From DASQZK01 sp963809925 (GTDB lineage: Bacteria > Bacteroidota > Bacteroidia > Bacteroidales > GCA-2748055), in NCBI GenBank assembly GCA_963809925.1, contig CAWELH010000005.1, positions 186,001 through 250,000 on the forward strand: DNA of 64,000 bases, read 5' to 3'. Positions 8,829 through 17,214 of this stretch are shown in pieces. The position numbers and the translations under genes were made by a program. The stretch's first letter is position 1. Each line of letters starts with the position of its first letter. The notes under the pieces are model-generated. The model did not search any database. It saw only the letters and a program-made list of their open reading frames with translations, and was not told the DNA's origin.

Positions 8829-9251
8829 ATGTCAACCGGCAAGGCAATTGAGCATAAAGGGATTGTTGAGAGCATAAGTAATGAGGGGATATTGGTAAAG
8901 TTCGCCTCAGTTTCTGCCTGTGCTTCCTGTCATGCTAAGGGCGTATGCTCAGCGTCCGATATGGAAGAAAAAGAAATACTGGTACCTGCTTCCGGAGAAC
9001 ATTTTATAACAGGTGAACAAGTTTGTGTGATCATGAAAGCAGCACTGGGAACAAAAGCTGTACTCATCGGGTATGTCTACCCCTTCATCGTTATGCTTGC
9101 CGTACTGATCACCCTTAACGGTATTGGAATCTCTGAGCTGAGAGCCGGTTTGCTGTCACTGACAGCACTTTTACCATATTACTTTATTGTATATCTGTTC
9201 CGGGAAAAACTTGAACGAACTTTTGGTTTTACAATCAAAAAGACAGTTTAA
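8829..9251 (+). CDS. rseC: SoxR-reducing/RseC-family protein, first gene of the rnf operon
   Basis: A 140-residue membrane protein with the RseC layout: an N-terminal cytoplasmic part with a Cys cluster (C31, C34, C40; A-C-A-S-C-H-A-K-G-V-C) that could hold an iron-sulfur centre, then two transmembrane helices (about residues 75-95 and 100-118). RseC proteins precede rnf genes in many bacteria and are thought to help the Rnf complex or reduce SoxR. The stop codon is followed after one base by the rnfB ATG, so translation is likely coupled. The family call is secure; the exact role here is inferred. Confidence 0.9.
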   Translation: MSTGKAIEHKGIVESISNEGILVKFASVSACASCHAKGVCSASDMEEKEILVPASGEHFITGEQVCVIMKAALGTKAVLIGYVYPFIVMLAVLITLNGIGISELRAGLLSLTALLPYYFIVYLFREKLERTFGFTIKKTV

Positions 9252-9252
9252 T

Positions 9253-10116
9253 ATGAGCAATATCATTTTATATACTATTATTTCACTAAGTACCATCGGT
9301 GTAGTTTCAGCCGTTATCCTGTATTTCGTCGCTCAGAAATTTAAAGTATACGAAGATCCGCGAATCGATCTTGTGGAAGCCGAACTTCCATCAGCCAACT
9401 GTGGTGGTTGCGGTTTTGCAGGCTGCAGGAATTTTGCCGAAGCGCTGGTAAAATCTGATGTCCTGAACGATCTGTATTGCCCTGTAGGAGGTAACACCGC
9501 CATGAGTAAAATTGCTGAACTCCTGGGCATGGAGGTTGTAACACAGGATGCGATTGTTGCAGTGGTGAGGTGCAACGGACGGCCTGAATTCCGGCCGCAT
9601 ATGAATCTGTATGAGGGTGCTTCATCATGTGCTATCGCACACAGTCTGTACACTGGCGAAGGCGGCTGTCCCCATGGCTGTCTGGGATGCGGTGACTGTG
9701 TGGATTCATGCGATTTTGATGCCATTCATATGAACCCGGTGTCCGGCCTGCCTGAAGTAGTGGATGATAAATGTACGGCATGTGGCGCCTGTGTCAAAGC
9801 CTGTCCAAGGGATATCATTGAACTCAGAAAGAAAAATCCGAAGGACCGTAAGATCTTTGTCAGCTGCATCAATGAAGAAAAAGGCGGGGTCGCACGCAAA
9901 AACTGCCAGGTGGCGTGCATAGGTTGTGGAAAATGTGTCAAGGTTTGCCCTTTTGATGCTATTACCATGGAAAATAACCTGGCGTATATTGACCCGGTTA
10001 CGTGCAGGCTCTGCAGGAAATGTGTTCCCGAGTGTCCAACGGATGCGATACTCGAGATAAACTTCCCTCCCAAAAAGGAGAAAAAAGAACCCGCTGAAGA
10101 AACCCAACAAGCATAA
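9253..10116 (+). CDS. rnfB: Electron transport complex subunit RnfB (multi-cluster ferredoxin)
   Basis: A 287-residue protein starting at MSNIILYTII; a Met 22 codons upstream in frame lies inside rseC and is rejected. One N-terminal membrane helix is followed by the Fe-S domain C50GGC53GFAGC58...C76, a CxGCxxC stretch (C139-C153), and classical ferredoxin motifs at C174-C184, C222-C232 and C251-C261. RnfB is the ferredoxin-facing entry point for electrons into the Rnf pump. It is longer than E. coli RnfB (about 190 residues) but matches the extended form in Bacteroidota and clostridia. The tail is Lys/Glu rich. Cluster motifs are complete, so it should be functional. Confidence 0.96.
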   Translation: MSNIILYTIISLSTIGVVSAVILYFVAQKFKVYEDPRIDLVEAELPSANCGGCGFAGCRNFAEALVKSDVLNDLYCPVGGNTAMSKIAELLGMEVVTQDAIVAVVRCNGRPEFRPHMNLYEGASSCAIAHSLYTGEGGCPHGCLGCGDCVDSCDFDAIHMNPVSGLPEVVDDKCTACGACVKACPRDIIELRKKNPKDRKIFVSCINEEKGGVARKNCQVACIGCGKCVKVCPFDAITMENNLAYIDPVTCRLCRKCVPECPTDAILEINFPPKKEKKEPAEETQQA

Positions 10117-10129
10117 TCATTAATAAGCC

Positions 10130-10135
10130 AGGAGG
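10130..10135 (+). promoter_or_regulatory. Strong Shine-Dalgarno site before rnfC
   Basis: AGGAGG lies seven bases before a GTG codon at 10142. Full Shine-Dalgarno sequences are uncommon in Bacteroidota, and this one decides the start of rnfC: there is no in-frame ATG close by, and the following residues match RnfC N-termini. Confidence 0.8.
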
Positions 10136-10141
10136 AAAAAC

Positions 10142-11477
10142 GTGCTAAAAACATTTTCTATAGGCGGAGTACATCCGGAAGAACAAAAAATTTCGGCCGG
10201 AAGAAGCCTGCAGACTCTTCCCCTTCCGGAAATGGTTACCATCCCGCTATCACAGCATATCGGAGCACCCGCAAAGGTATTGGTCAATAAAGGCGACGCA
10301 GTCAAAGCCGGCCAGCTTATTGCTGAATCAACAGGTTTTGTCTCTGCAAACGTCCATTCTTCAGTATCAGGCACGGTACAGAAAGTGGATCGGTTTATGG
10401 ATAGTTCAGGATATCGAAGGATGGCAGTACAGATTAAAGTTGAAGGTGACGAGTGGATGGAAGACATCGACCGTTCCGAAACCTTGAAAAAAGAATTTTC
10501 ATACACTTCTGAGGAGATTATTGCGAAGATTCAATCCGCGGGCATGGTCGGTCTTGGAGGAGCAACCTTCCCCTCCCACGTGAAACTTAGTATACCTCAG
10601 GGCAAGAAAGCCGAGTACCTGATCGTCAACGGAGTGGAATGTGAACCCTATCTCACCGCCGACCATGCGCTGATGCTTGAAAAGGGCCGGGAACTCATGA
10701 CGGGCATCCGGATTATGATGAAGGCGCTACGGGTTGAAAAAGCTATCATCGGCATTGAGAACAACAAAACTGATGCCATCGCCCTGCTTTCAAATCTTGC
10801 GGCTGATGAAGAAGGAATTATCGTACAGTCACTTGAGGTAAAATATCCGCAAGGGGGTGAGAAACAGCTGATTCAGGCTCTGATCGGGAAGGAAGTCCCT
10901 TCCGGTAGGCTGCCGATCGATGTAGGTGTGGTTGCTTTCAACGTGGGCAGTATCTATGCTACCTATGAAGCAGTTCAGAAGAATAAGCCACTGATAGAAC
11001 GGGTAGTTACGGTGACCGGAAAGTCGGTAAAGAATCCGGGAAATTTCATCGTTAGGATAGGCACTCCGGTCGCAACGCTGATCGAGGCTGCCGGCGGAAT
11101 TCCGGAAGATACTGGTAAGATCATCAATGGAGGACCGATGATGGGGAAGGCTCTGGGCACTACGGATGTTCCTGTTATGAAAGGCAGCTCCGGTATCCTA
11201 CTTGTACCTGATGATGAAGCTCACCGTAAGGAAGTACGCAATTGTATCCGATGTACACAGTTGTGTCACGGCGTGTCCAATGGGATTGGAGCCCTATCTC
11301 CTCATGAGTATGTCGGAGAGAAATATGTGGGAAGGCCTGGAGCAGGAAAAAACGATGGATTGCATTGAGTGTGGATCATGCAGTTATATCTGCCCATCAA
11401 ACAGGCCGCTTCTCGACTATATCCGTCTCGGCAAGTCAAAAGTGGCTGCCATAATGAGGACAAGAAAAAACAACTAA
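10142..11477 (+). CDS. rnfC: Electron transport complex subunit RnfC, interrupted by a one-base frameshift
   Basis: GTG start. The first frame runs to 11368 but leaves the RnfC sequence at about 11261, inside the first ferredoxin motif. It reads C-I-R-C-T-Q-L-C instead of CxxCxxCxxxCP. Removing one T of the TT at 11261-11262 restores CIRCTQCVTACPMG and continues through C-I-E-C-G-S-C to a stop at 11477, giving 444 residues, normal for the subunit. The N-terminal half carries the NADH/FMN-binding Rossmann part (GLGGATFPSH, NGVECEPYLTADH) and an SLBB-like region. RnfC is the NAD(H)-facing subunit. Since all other rnf genes are intact, I think the indel is probably not a fixed loss; see findings. 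Confidence 0.93.
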
Positions 11478-11503
11478 CACCTTAACGGTTCAGAATATCT
11501 GAT

Positions 11504-12496
11504 ATGAAAATTCTTACTGTTTCTCCTTCACCCCATGTACAAACAAGGGATTCAGTCCCAAAGCTGATGTACGGGGTAATCGTTGCTCTGTTGCCGGCGC
11601 TGGCGGTCTCAATATTTTATTTCGGTATCGGAATGATCGTCATCACTACCGTTTCAGTGCTGTCGTGTGTAATCTTTGAATACCTGATATCGAAATACAT
11701 TCTACAGCAAAAGCCCATGCACCTCGATGGTTCAGCAGCGCTGACGGGACTCCTCCTGGCATTTTGTCTTCCCGCCAACCTGCCTTTCTGGATCGTGATT
11801 ATCGGTGCTCTGGTAGCCATAGGAGTTGGTAAAATGACGTTTGGCGGTATCGGAAACAATCCCTTTAACCCTGCCCTGGTTGGCCGGGTATTCCTGTTTG
11901 TCTCCTTTCCTGCTGCCATGACATCCTACCCTAAACCCGGACAGTGGCTAAGCTATCTGGATGCCACTACCGGTGCGACACCCCTTAGCATTCTTAACGA
12001 AAGTTCTGCCAGCCACACTCCCTTAGCCGAGGTGATGAGTAAAATGCCTTCCTACATGGATATGTTCCTGGGGAAGATGGCAGGTTCTGCTGGTGAGGTG
12101 GCCGCCTTTGCCCTCATCCTGGGGCTGATCTTTATGCTTTGGAAAAAGATCATTTCCTGGCACATACCGGTTAGTATACTGCTAACCGTTGCAGCCTTTA
12201 CATGTATCCTCTGGCTGGTCGACCCTGATCATTTTGCCAATCCGCTGTTCCATCTGCTTACGGGTGGATTAATGCTTGGCGCTATTTTCATGGCGACAGA
12301 TTATGTTACTTCTCCGATGTCGAAAAAGGGCATGCTGGTCTATGGCGTAGGGATTGGCATTCTGACAGTCCTGATCAGGGTGTTCGGCTCATATCCTGAA
12401 GGTGTGCAGTTTGCCATTCTTCTGGGGAATGGTTTTACTCCGCTGATCAATAAATATTTCAAACCAACACGTTTTGGGGAGGTCAAAAATGGCTAA
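11504..12496 (+). CDS. rnfD: Electron transport complex subunit RnfD (covalent flavin, membrane)
   Basis: A 330-residue integral membrane protein with roughly ten helices. The covalent FMN motif is D-A-T-T-G-A-T-P-L, with the acceptor Thr at residue 159. Further conserved stretches are LDGSAALTGLLLAF and NPFNPALVGRVF, the latter also found in NqrB. RnfD carries electrons across the membrane and is thought to form part of the ion path. It starts 26 nt after rnfC and overlaps rnfG by 8 nt. No abnormal features. Confidence 0.96.
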   Translation: MKILTVSPSPHVQTRDSVPKLMYGVIVALLPALAVSIFYFGIGMIVITTVSVLSCVIFEYLISKYILQQKPMHLDGSAALTGLLLAFCLPANLPFWIVIIGALVAIGVGKMTFGGIGNNPFNPALVGRVFLFVSFPAAMTSYPKPGQWLSYLDATTGATPLSILNESSASHTPLAEVMSKMPSYMDMFLGKMAGSAGEVAAFALILGLIFMLWKKIISWHIPVSILLTVAAFTCILWLVDPDHFANPLFHLLTGGLMLGAIFMATDYVTSPMSKKGMLVYGVGIGILTVLIRVFGSYPEGVQFAILLGNGFTPLINKYFKPTRFGEVKNG

Positions 12497-13082
12497 AAAA
12501 GAATCCAGTTTCAGGAATATGGTACTTACCCTTTTCCTTGTAACATTCATCTCATCAGGGACACTAGGATTCGTTTACGAATATACCAAGGAACCAATCA
12601 GGATGGTGGAGATAAACAAAAAGAATGACGCCATCAAAGAAGTCATCTCCGGCTTTGATAACCAGCCTTACCAGGAAAGCTTTAAGGTAGCCGCCGATAA
12701 AGACAGTCTCACTTTTTATCCAGCAAAAAAAGACGGCGAACTGACCGGAATGGCGGTCGAAACCTATACAAACAAAGGATTCAGCGGACTGATCACCATG
12801 ATGATCGGTTTCCGGATGGACGGAACGATCATCGGTATCAAAGTGCTTTCACACCAGGAAACTCCGGGTTTAGGACAAAAAATAGAGCGGGGTAAATCCG
12901 ATTTTGAAGTTCAGTTTGAAGGCAAAAACCCCGCCAGCTTTAAATTATTTGTGACAAAGGATCAGGGCGATGTGGACGCCATTACCGCTTCCACTATATC
13001 CTCCAGGGCATATTGTGATGCAGTACAGAGGGCATACAATGCATTTATTTCTGAAAATCAAAACGCCGAACACGAAAAATAA
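12489..13082 (+). CDS. rnfG: Electron transport complex subunit RnfG (covalent flavin)
   Basis: A 197-residue protein starting at MAKKESSF; an in-frame Met five codons earlier lies deeper in rnfD. One N-terminal membrane helix (about residues 10-28) is followed by a periplasmic FMN-binding domain with HQETPGLGQ (about 122-130) and the flavinylation motif D-A-I-T-A-S-T-I-S-S, in which Thr169 is the expected acceptor. The motif departs from the textbook S/T-G-A-T in having Ala-Ser for Gly-Ala. Start and stop overlap or abut its neighbours, so it is translationally linked in the operon. Confidence 0.95.
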   Translation: MAKKESSFRNMVLTLFLVTFISSGTLGFVYEYTKEPIRMVEINKKNDAIKEVISGFDNQPYQESFKVAADKDSLTFYPAKKDGELTGMAVETYTNKGFSGLITMMIGFRMDGTIIGIKVLSHQETPGLGQKIERGKSDFEVQFEGKNPASFKLFVTKDQGDVDAITASTISSRAYCDAVQRAYNAFISENQNAEHEK

Positions 13083-13088
13083 TACGAT

Positions 13089-13676
13089 ATGAACCACTGG
13101 CAGAACTTCAGTAAGGGATTGCTAAAGGAAAATGCAGTATTTGTACTTTTCCTTGGCCTCTGCCCTACCCTTGGCGTATCCACCTCCGCCATAAACGGAC
13201 TCGGCATGGGACTGGCCACAACCTTCGTGCTCACTATGTCAAACCTGGTAGTTTCACTGGTGAAAAACGCCATTCCCGATAAGGTAAGGATACCTGCTTT
13301 TATTGTCATCATCGCCACTTTCGTTACTGTTGTGGAACTCGTAATGAAAGGATTTCTGCCTGACCTTTACCAGGCGCTAGGTCTCTTTATCCCACTCATA
13401 GTCGTGAACTGTATTGTTCTTGGACGTGCTGAAGCATTTGCATCCAAGAATACATTTGTTAGTTCTATCATCGACGGTCTCGGAATGGGGCTCGGTTTTG
13501 CTTTGGCGCTAGTCATACTTGGCAGTGTTAGAGAATTCCTGGGTAACGGATCTTTATTTGGACACAAGTTCATCAGCGGCGACGGAATGCTTCTGTTTAT
13601 CCTGCCCCCGGGAGCATTCCTTGCTCTTGGTTACCTGATCATGCTTATGCATAAACTTAAAAAAAGAATCTACTAA
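13089..13676 (+). CDS. rnfE: Electron transport complex subunit RnfE
   Basis: A 195-residue membrane protein with six predicted helices. It has the RnfA/RnfE signature seen twice in inverted topology: LFLGLCPTLGVSTSA near the N-terminus and LGLFIPLIVVNCIVLGRAEAFA in the middle. The Cys residues of the two copies (LCP and NC) contribute to the membrane [2Fe-2S] centre shared with RnfA. It begins 6 nt after rnfG and ends 12 nt before rnfA. Confidence 0.96.
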   Translation: MNHWQNFSKGLLKENAVFVLFLGLCPTLGVSTSAINGLGMGLATTFVLTMSNLVVSLVKNAIPDKVRIPAFIVIIATFVTVVELVMKGFLPDLYQALGLFIPLIVVNCIVLGRAEAFASKNTFVSSIIDGLGMGLGFALALVILGSVREFLGNGSLFGHKFISGDGMLLFILPPGAFLALGYLIMLMHKLKKRIY

Positions 13677-13688
13677 TCTTCCTTTACC

Positions 13689-14267
13689 ATGGAATATATT
13701 CTTATTCTCATATCAACCGTCTTTGTAAGCAATATTGTACTTACACAATTCCTGGGTATCTGCCCCTTCATCGGGGTATCCAACAAAGTACAGACTGCCC
13801 TGGGAATGACCGGTGCCGTGACATTCGTCATGGTGATCGCAACCACGGTTACCTACCTCTTATATACCTACCTACTTGTACCGATAGGTATTGAATTTGC
13901 GCGTACCATCACTTTTATACTCGTAATCGCTGCACTGGTACAACTTGTGGAGATCATCCTGAAAAAAGTAAGTCCTTCACTATACCAGGCCCTTGGAATA
14001 TTCCTTCCCCTGATCACTACAAACTGTGCAGTTCTTGGAGTTGCTGTATTGACCATTCAGAAAGACAATAATCTTATTGAGAGCGTATTTTTCTCTGCCG
14101 GGAATGCGCTTGGCTTCGGACTTGCACTTATCCTCTTCTCGGCTATCCGGGAACAGCTCGAACTGCTCAACATACCCAAAGCGATGCGGGGCGTACCGAT
14201 CGCCTTCGTAACAGCCGGCTTGCTTGCCCTTGCATTTATGGGCTTCGCCGGTATTGTAAAAATGTAA
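13689..14267 (+). CDS. rnfA: Electron transport complex subunit RnfA
   Basis: A 192-residue, six-helix protein homologous to RnfE, with TQFLGICPFIGVSNK at the N-terminus and LGIFLPLITTNCAVLGVAVL in the middle. The conserved Cys residues face the [2Fe-2S] cluster between RnfA and RnfE. It is the last gene of the operon, so the order is rseC-B-C-D-G-E-A, the common Bacteroidota arrangement. A GC-rich palindrome (CCGGGC...GCCCGG, 14341-14364) lies beyond it but lacks a T-tract. Confidence 0.96.
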   Translation: MEYILILISTVFVSNIVLTQFLGICPFIGVSNKVQTALGMTGAVTFVMVIATTVTYLLYTYLLVPIGIEFARTITFILVIAALVQLVEIILKKVSPSLYQALGIFLPLITTNCAVLGVAVLTIQKDNNLIESVFFSAGNALGFGLALILFSAIREQLELLNIPKAMRGVPIAFVTAGLLALAFMGFAGIVKM

Positions 14268-14395
14268 TGCAGACCGTAAGTTTGTAATGGCCTGGCTCTT
14301 TTTTAATCCGGCATCTTCGCCACCGGTCATCCGGGCTTTCCCGGGCTCTGTGTTGTGTGCCCGGAACCTCTGGCCTTCACATTAATACTGCATGC

Positions 14396-15049
14396 ATGGA
14401 AAACAAATCATTGATCCCAAAGACAGCCCGTTATGTAAAGCATATGCTTGAAAGCGCTGAAGGAGGACACGACTGGTGGCATGTTTACAGAGTCTGGAAA
14501 ATTACCAGGAGCCTTTTGAAGACGGAAAAAGCAGATCAGGTAATCTGCGAACTCGGTGCGTTGCTTCATGATATTGCAGACGCAAAGTTTAATGGAGGAG
14601 ATGTGGAGAAGGGTATGGAGCAGGCACAGGAATTTCTTCAAAAAGAAAACGCAGAAGCCGGAACCATTGCAGCTGTTACCGATATCATTAAAAATATCTC
14701 ATTTGCGGGTGGTGTCCTGGAAAGTAAACCTAAATCTCCCGAGTTGAAGGTCGTCCAGGATGCGGACCGCCTTGATGCCATCGGTGCCATTGGGATTGCA
14801 CGTACTTTCAATTACGGCGGATACAGGAACAGGAAGCTCTTCGATCCTGAAATTCCACCGGTACATTACCGGAGCAAAGATGAGTATTACCGTAGCAATG
14901 CCCCCACTATCAACCATTTCCATGAAAAGCTTCTTCTTCTCAAAGACTTGATGAATACCACTGAAGGCCGCCGGATGGCTGAAGATCGTCATGCATTTAT
15001 GGAGGCTTTCCTTCATCGTTTTTATGAAGAATGGGAAGGCCGGATGTAG
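14396..15049 (+). CDS. HD-domain phosphohydrolase (YedJ-like)
   Basis: A 217-residue protein started at MENKSLIPKT; the open frame extends 13 codons upstream without conserved sequence. It has the HD metal-binding signature: GHDWWHVYRVW (H25, D26), LLHDIAD (H58, D59) and QDADRLDAIGAIG (D122). The D-A-D-R-L-D-A-I-G-A-I-G stretch is characteristic of the YedJ/PA2PA group of HD hydrolases, whose substrates are mostly unknown nucleotides or phosphoesters. It converges on acs with only 3 bases between stop codons. Confidence 0.88.
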   Translation: MENKSLIPKTARYVKHMLESAEGGHDWWHVYRVWKITRSLLKTEKADQVICELGALLHDIADAKFNGGDVEKGMEQAQEFLQKENAEAGTIAAVTDIIKNISFAGGVLESKPKSPELKVVQDADRLDAIGAIGIARTFNYGGYRNRKLFDPEIPPVHYRSKDEYYRSNAPTINHFHEKLLLLKDLMNTTEGRRMAEDRHAFMEAFLHRFYEEWEGRM

Positions 15050-15052
15050 TTA

Positions 15053-17026
15053 TCAGACCTTTGTTTCACCCATTTTCTCCAGTTTATGCCTCAGAGATAT
15101 CAGCTTCTCCACGATGGCAGGATCTGCAAGTGTTGAGATATCGCCGAGATCACTTACCTGGTTCGCGGCAATTTTCCTTAAGATCCGGCGCATGATCTTT
15201 CCTGACCGTGTCTTCGGAAGTGCAGGAGCAATGAGTATCTGATCAGGGGTAGCAAATGCTCCGATGTGGCGTCTGACCTCGTTGCGAAGTTCACCAACCA
15301 GATCTTCCTCCACTTCTGCACCTTCCTGAAGTATGACGTAAGCGAAAATACCTTCACCCTTAATCTCGTGTGGATAACCGACCACAGCTGCTTCAGAGCA
15401 GAAAGGATGAGATACCAGTGCACTTTCAATTTCAGCTGAACCAATGCGGTGACCCGATACATTCATAACGTCGTCGACACGACCTGTGATCCAGTAGTAA
15501 CCCTGCTCATCACGGATTGCCCCATCGCCTGTGAGGTAATAGCCCTTATATGGTTCAAGATAAGTCTGAAAGAACCGCTTATGATCGCCCTGGATGGTAC
15601 GCGCCATGGCTGGCCATGGTTTTTTAATTGCCAGCAAGCCAGAAACCCCGTTTCCCTTAAGTTCTTCACCTTCGGGCGATAGAAGAACCGGCTCAATGCC
15701 GAAAAATGGCAGCGTGGCAGAACCCGGTTTTTCTGGTGTAGCACCCGGCAGGGGAGTAATGAGAATACCACCGGTCTCCGTCTGCCACCAGGTGTCGACA
15801 ATGGAGCAGCGCCCTTCACCCACAACATCGTAATACCACCTCCACGTATCCGGGTTAATTGGTTCTCCTACAGTACCAAGGATACGAAGGCTTGATCTGT
15901 CGTATTTTGTTACAAAGCTGTCTCCTTCGCGCTGGATAGCCCGAATAGCCGTGGGCGCCGTATAAAACTGGTTGATCTTCAGGCGTTCAACCATTTCCCA
16001 GTATCGCCCGGCATCAGGATAATTTGGAACACTCTCGAAAAGAACAGTCGTGGCACCATTGAGCAAGGGCCCATATACCACGTAAGAATGACCTGTTATC
16101 CATCCAATGTCGGCGACGCAGGCAAACACGTCGCCGTCTTTGTAATCGAAGACATATTTATGTGTAAGGGCAGTGTATAGAAGGTAACCGGCGGTTGTAT
16201 GTGCAACGCCTTTAGGCTTGCCCGTACTGCCGGAAGTATAGAGCAAAAACAATGTGTCTTCGGAGTCCATATGCTCAATCGGACAGTAAGGCCGCTCCGA
16301 TTCCATTGCCTCATCCAGCCAGATATCCCTGGGTGGAAAGAAAGGGACTTTTCCGCCTGTTCGCCTGGCGATGAACACATGTTCTACCGTTGGACAAGCC
16401 ATCGTTGCCTCATCCACCGTACGCTTCAAGGGAATTATCTTTTTACCCCTGAGACCTTCGTCTGCAGTAATAACGGCCTTGCACCTGGCATCATTAATCC
16501 TGTCACGCAGTGATTCCGCACTAAAACCGGCAAAAACAACGGAATGTACGGCGCCGATCCTTGAACAGGCCAGCATGGCATATACCGCTTCGGGAATCAT
16601 TGGCATATAGAGAGCAACCCTGTCACCCTTCCTGATGCCATTATGTCTCAAAACATTCGCCATCCTTGAAACATTGCGCTGAAGCTGGCGATAGGTAATG
16701 CGCTCTTCATGACCGGGTTCATCAGGTTCCCAGATAATAGCCACCTGATCCCCGCGCTGTTTCACATGACGGTCGACACAATTTTCACATGCATTGAGTT
16801 TACCACCCAGAAACCAGGAGATCAGTCCTTCTTTGAAATCACTGTCACTGACAAAACTGAAGTCATGCTCCCAGTGCAGCAGTTCATGTGCCTGCCTATC
16901 CCAAAAATTCTTGCAGTCGGTAATACTCTCTTTGTAAAGTTTCTCATATTGTTCGATCGATGAGATGTGGGAATCTTTAAATAAGTCATGATTCGGCAGG
17001 TAGGAACCATTTTCATCTTTTGCCAT
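15053..17026 (-). CDS. acs: Acetyl-CoA synthetase (AMP-forming)
   Basis: A 657-residue protein from MAKDENGSYL; the frame is open 19 codons upstream but the extension is not conserved. It activates acetate with ATP and CoA through acetyl-AMP. Motifs: P-loop YTSGSTGKPKG (about residues 262-272), WWQTETGG, the hinge and adenylate-binding G-R-V-D-D-V-M-N-V-S-G-H, and the C-terminal TRSGKIMRR with the acetylatable Lys near residue 608, as in the Salmonella enzyme (Lys609). Length is standard. A perfect 8-bp inverted repeat lies upstream. Use of AMP-forming Acs suggests acetate scavenging. Confidence 0.97.
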   Translation of the reverse strand: MAKDENGSYLPNHDLFKDSHISSIEQYEKLYKESITDCKNFWDRQAHELLHWEHDFSFVSDSDFKEGLISWFLGGKLNACENCVDRHVKQRGDQVAIIWEPDEPGHEERITYRQLQRNVSRMANVLRHNGIRKGDRVALYMPMIPEAVYAMLACSRIGAVHSVVFAGFSAESLRDRINDARCKAVITADEGLRGKKIIPLKRTVDEATMACPTVEHVFIARRTGGKVPFFPPRDIWLDEAMESERPYCPIEHMDSEDTLFLLYTSGSTGKPKGVAHTTAGYLLYTALTHKYVFDYKDGDVFACVADIGWITGHSYVVYGPLLNGATTVLFESVPNYPDAGRYWEMVERLKINQFYTAPTAIRAIQREGDSFVTKYDRSSLRILGTVGEPINPDTWRWYYDVVGEGRCSIVDTWWQTETGGILITPLPGATPEKPGSATLPFFGIEPVLLSPEGEELKGNGVSGLLAIKKPWPAMARTIQGDHKRFFQTYLEPYKGYYLTGDGAIRDEQGYYWITGRVDDVMNVSGHRIGSAEIESALVSHPFCSEAAVVGYPHEIKGEGIFAYVILQEGAEVEEDLVGELRNEVRRHIGAFATPDQILIAPALPKTRSGKIMRRILRKIAANQVSDLGDISTLADPAIVEKLISLRHKLEKMGETKV

Positions 17027-17078
17027 GGTGTTGGGAATTTTAGCGTTATGAAATAAAATACCAATGTTTCCCTTTTTT

Positions 17079-17101
17079 AACAAATCATAACAAGATTTGT
17101 T
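17079..17101 (-). promoter_or_regulatory. Perfect 8-bp inverted repeat upstream of acs
   Basis: AACAAATC and GATTTGTT flank a 7-base spacer, 53 to 75 bases before the acs start. The dyad spacing fits a dimeric regulator operator. It could instead be a leader hairpin, as it borders a six-base A/T tract. No factor can be named. Confidence 0.35.
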
Positions 17102-17172
17102 AGATTTTATTTCCGTCAGAACTGGTTCATTCCATGGGTGATGAAATAGTATGATGAGATTATGGCATAAAA

Positions 17173-17197
17173 AAACCCAGGATGTATACCTGGGTTT
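17173..17197 (-). terminator. Intrinsic terminator of the blaR1-like gene
   Basis: A perfect 9-bp stem (AAACCCAGG / CCTGGGTTT) with a 7-base loop lies 18 nt past the stop at 17215. On the minus strand it runs straight into a seven-T tract, the classical rho-independent arrangement. Confidence 0.9.
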
Positions 17198-17214
17198 CTT
17201 AATCTGGAATTGGC

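Noticed and set aside
9333..10154. Several minus-strand frames opposite rnfB
   Set aside because: They mirror the Cys-rich codons of rnfB and show no independent motifs.
11255..11275. Programmed frameshift site in rnfC
   Set aside because: No slippery heptamer, no downstream pseudoknot that I can see, and no precedent for rnfC recoding. An indel is simpler.
14341..14364. GC-rich palindrome after rnfA as operon terminator
   Set aside because: The stem is only six base pairs with a 12-base loop and no T-tract follows on the plus strand.
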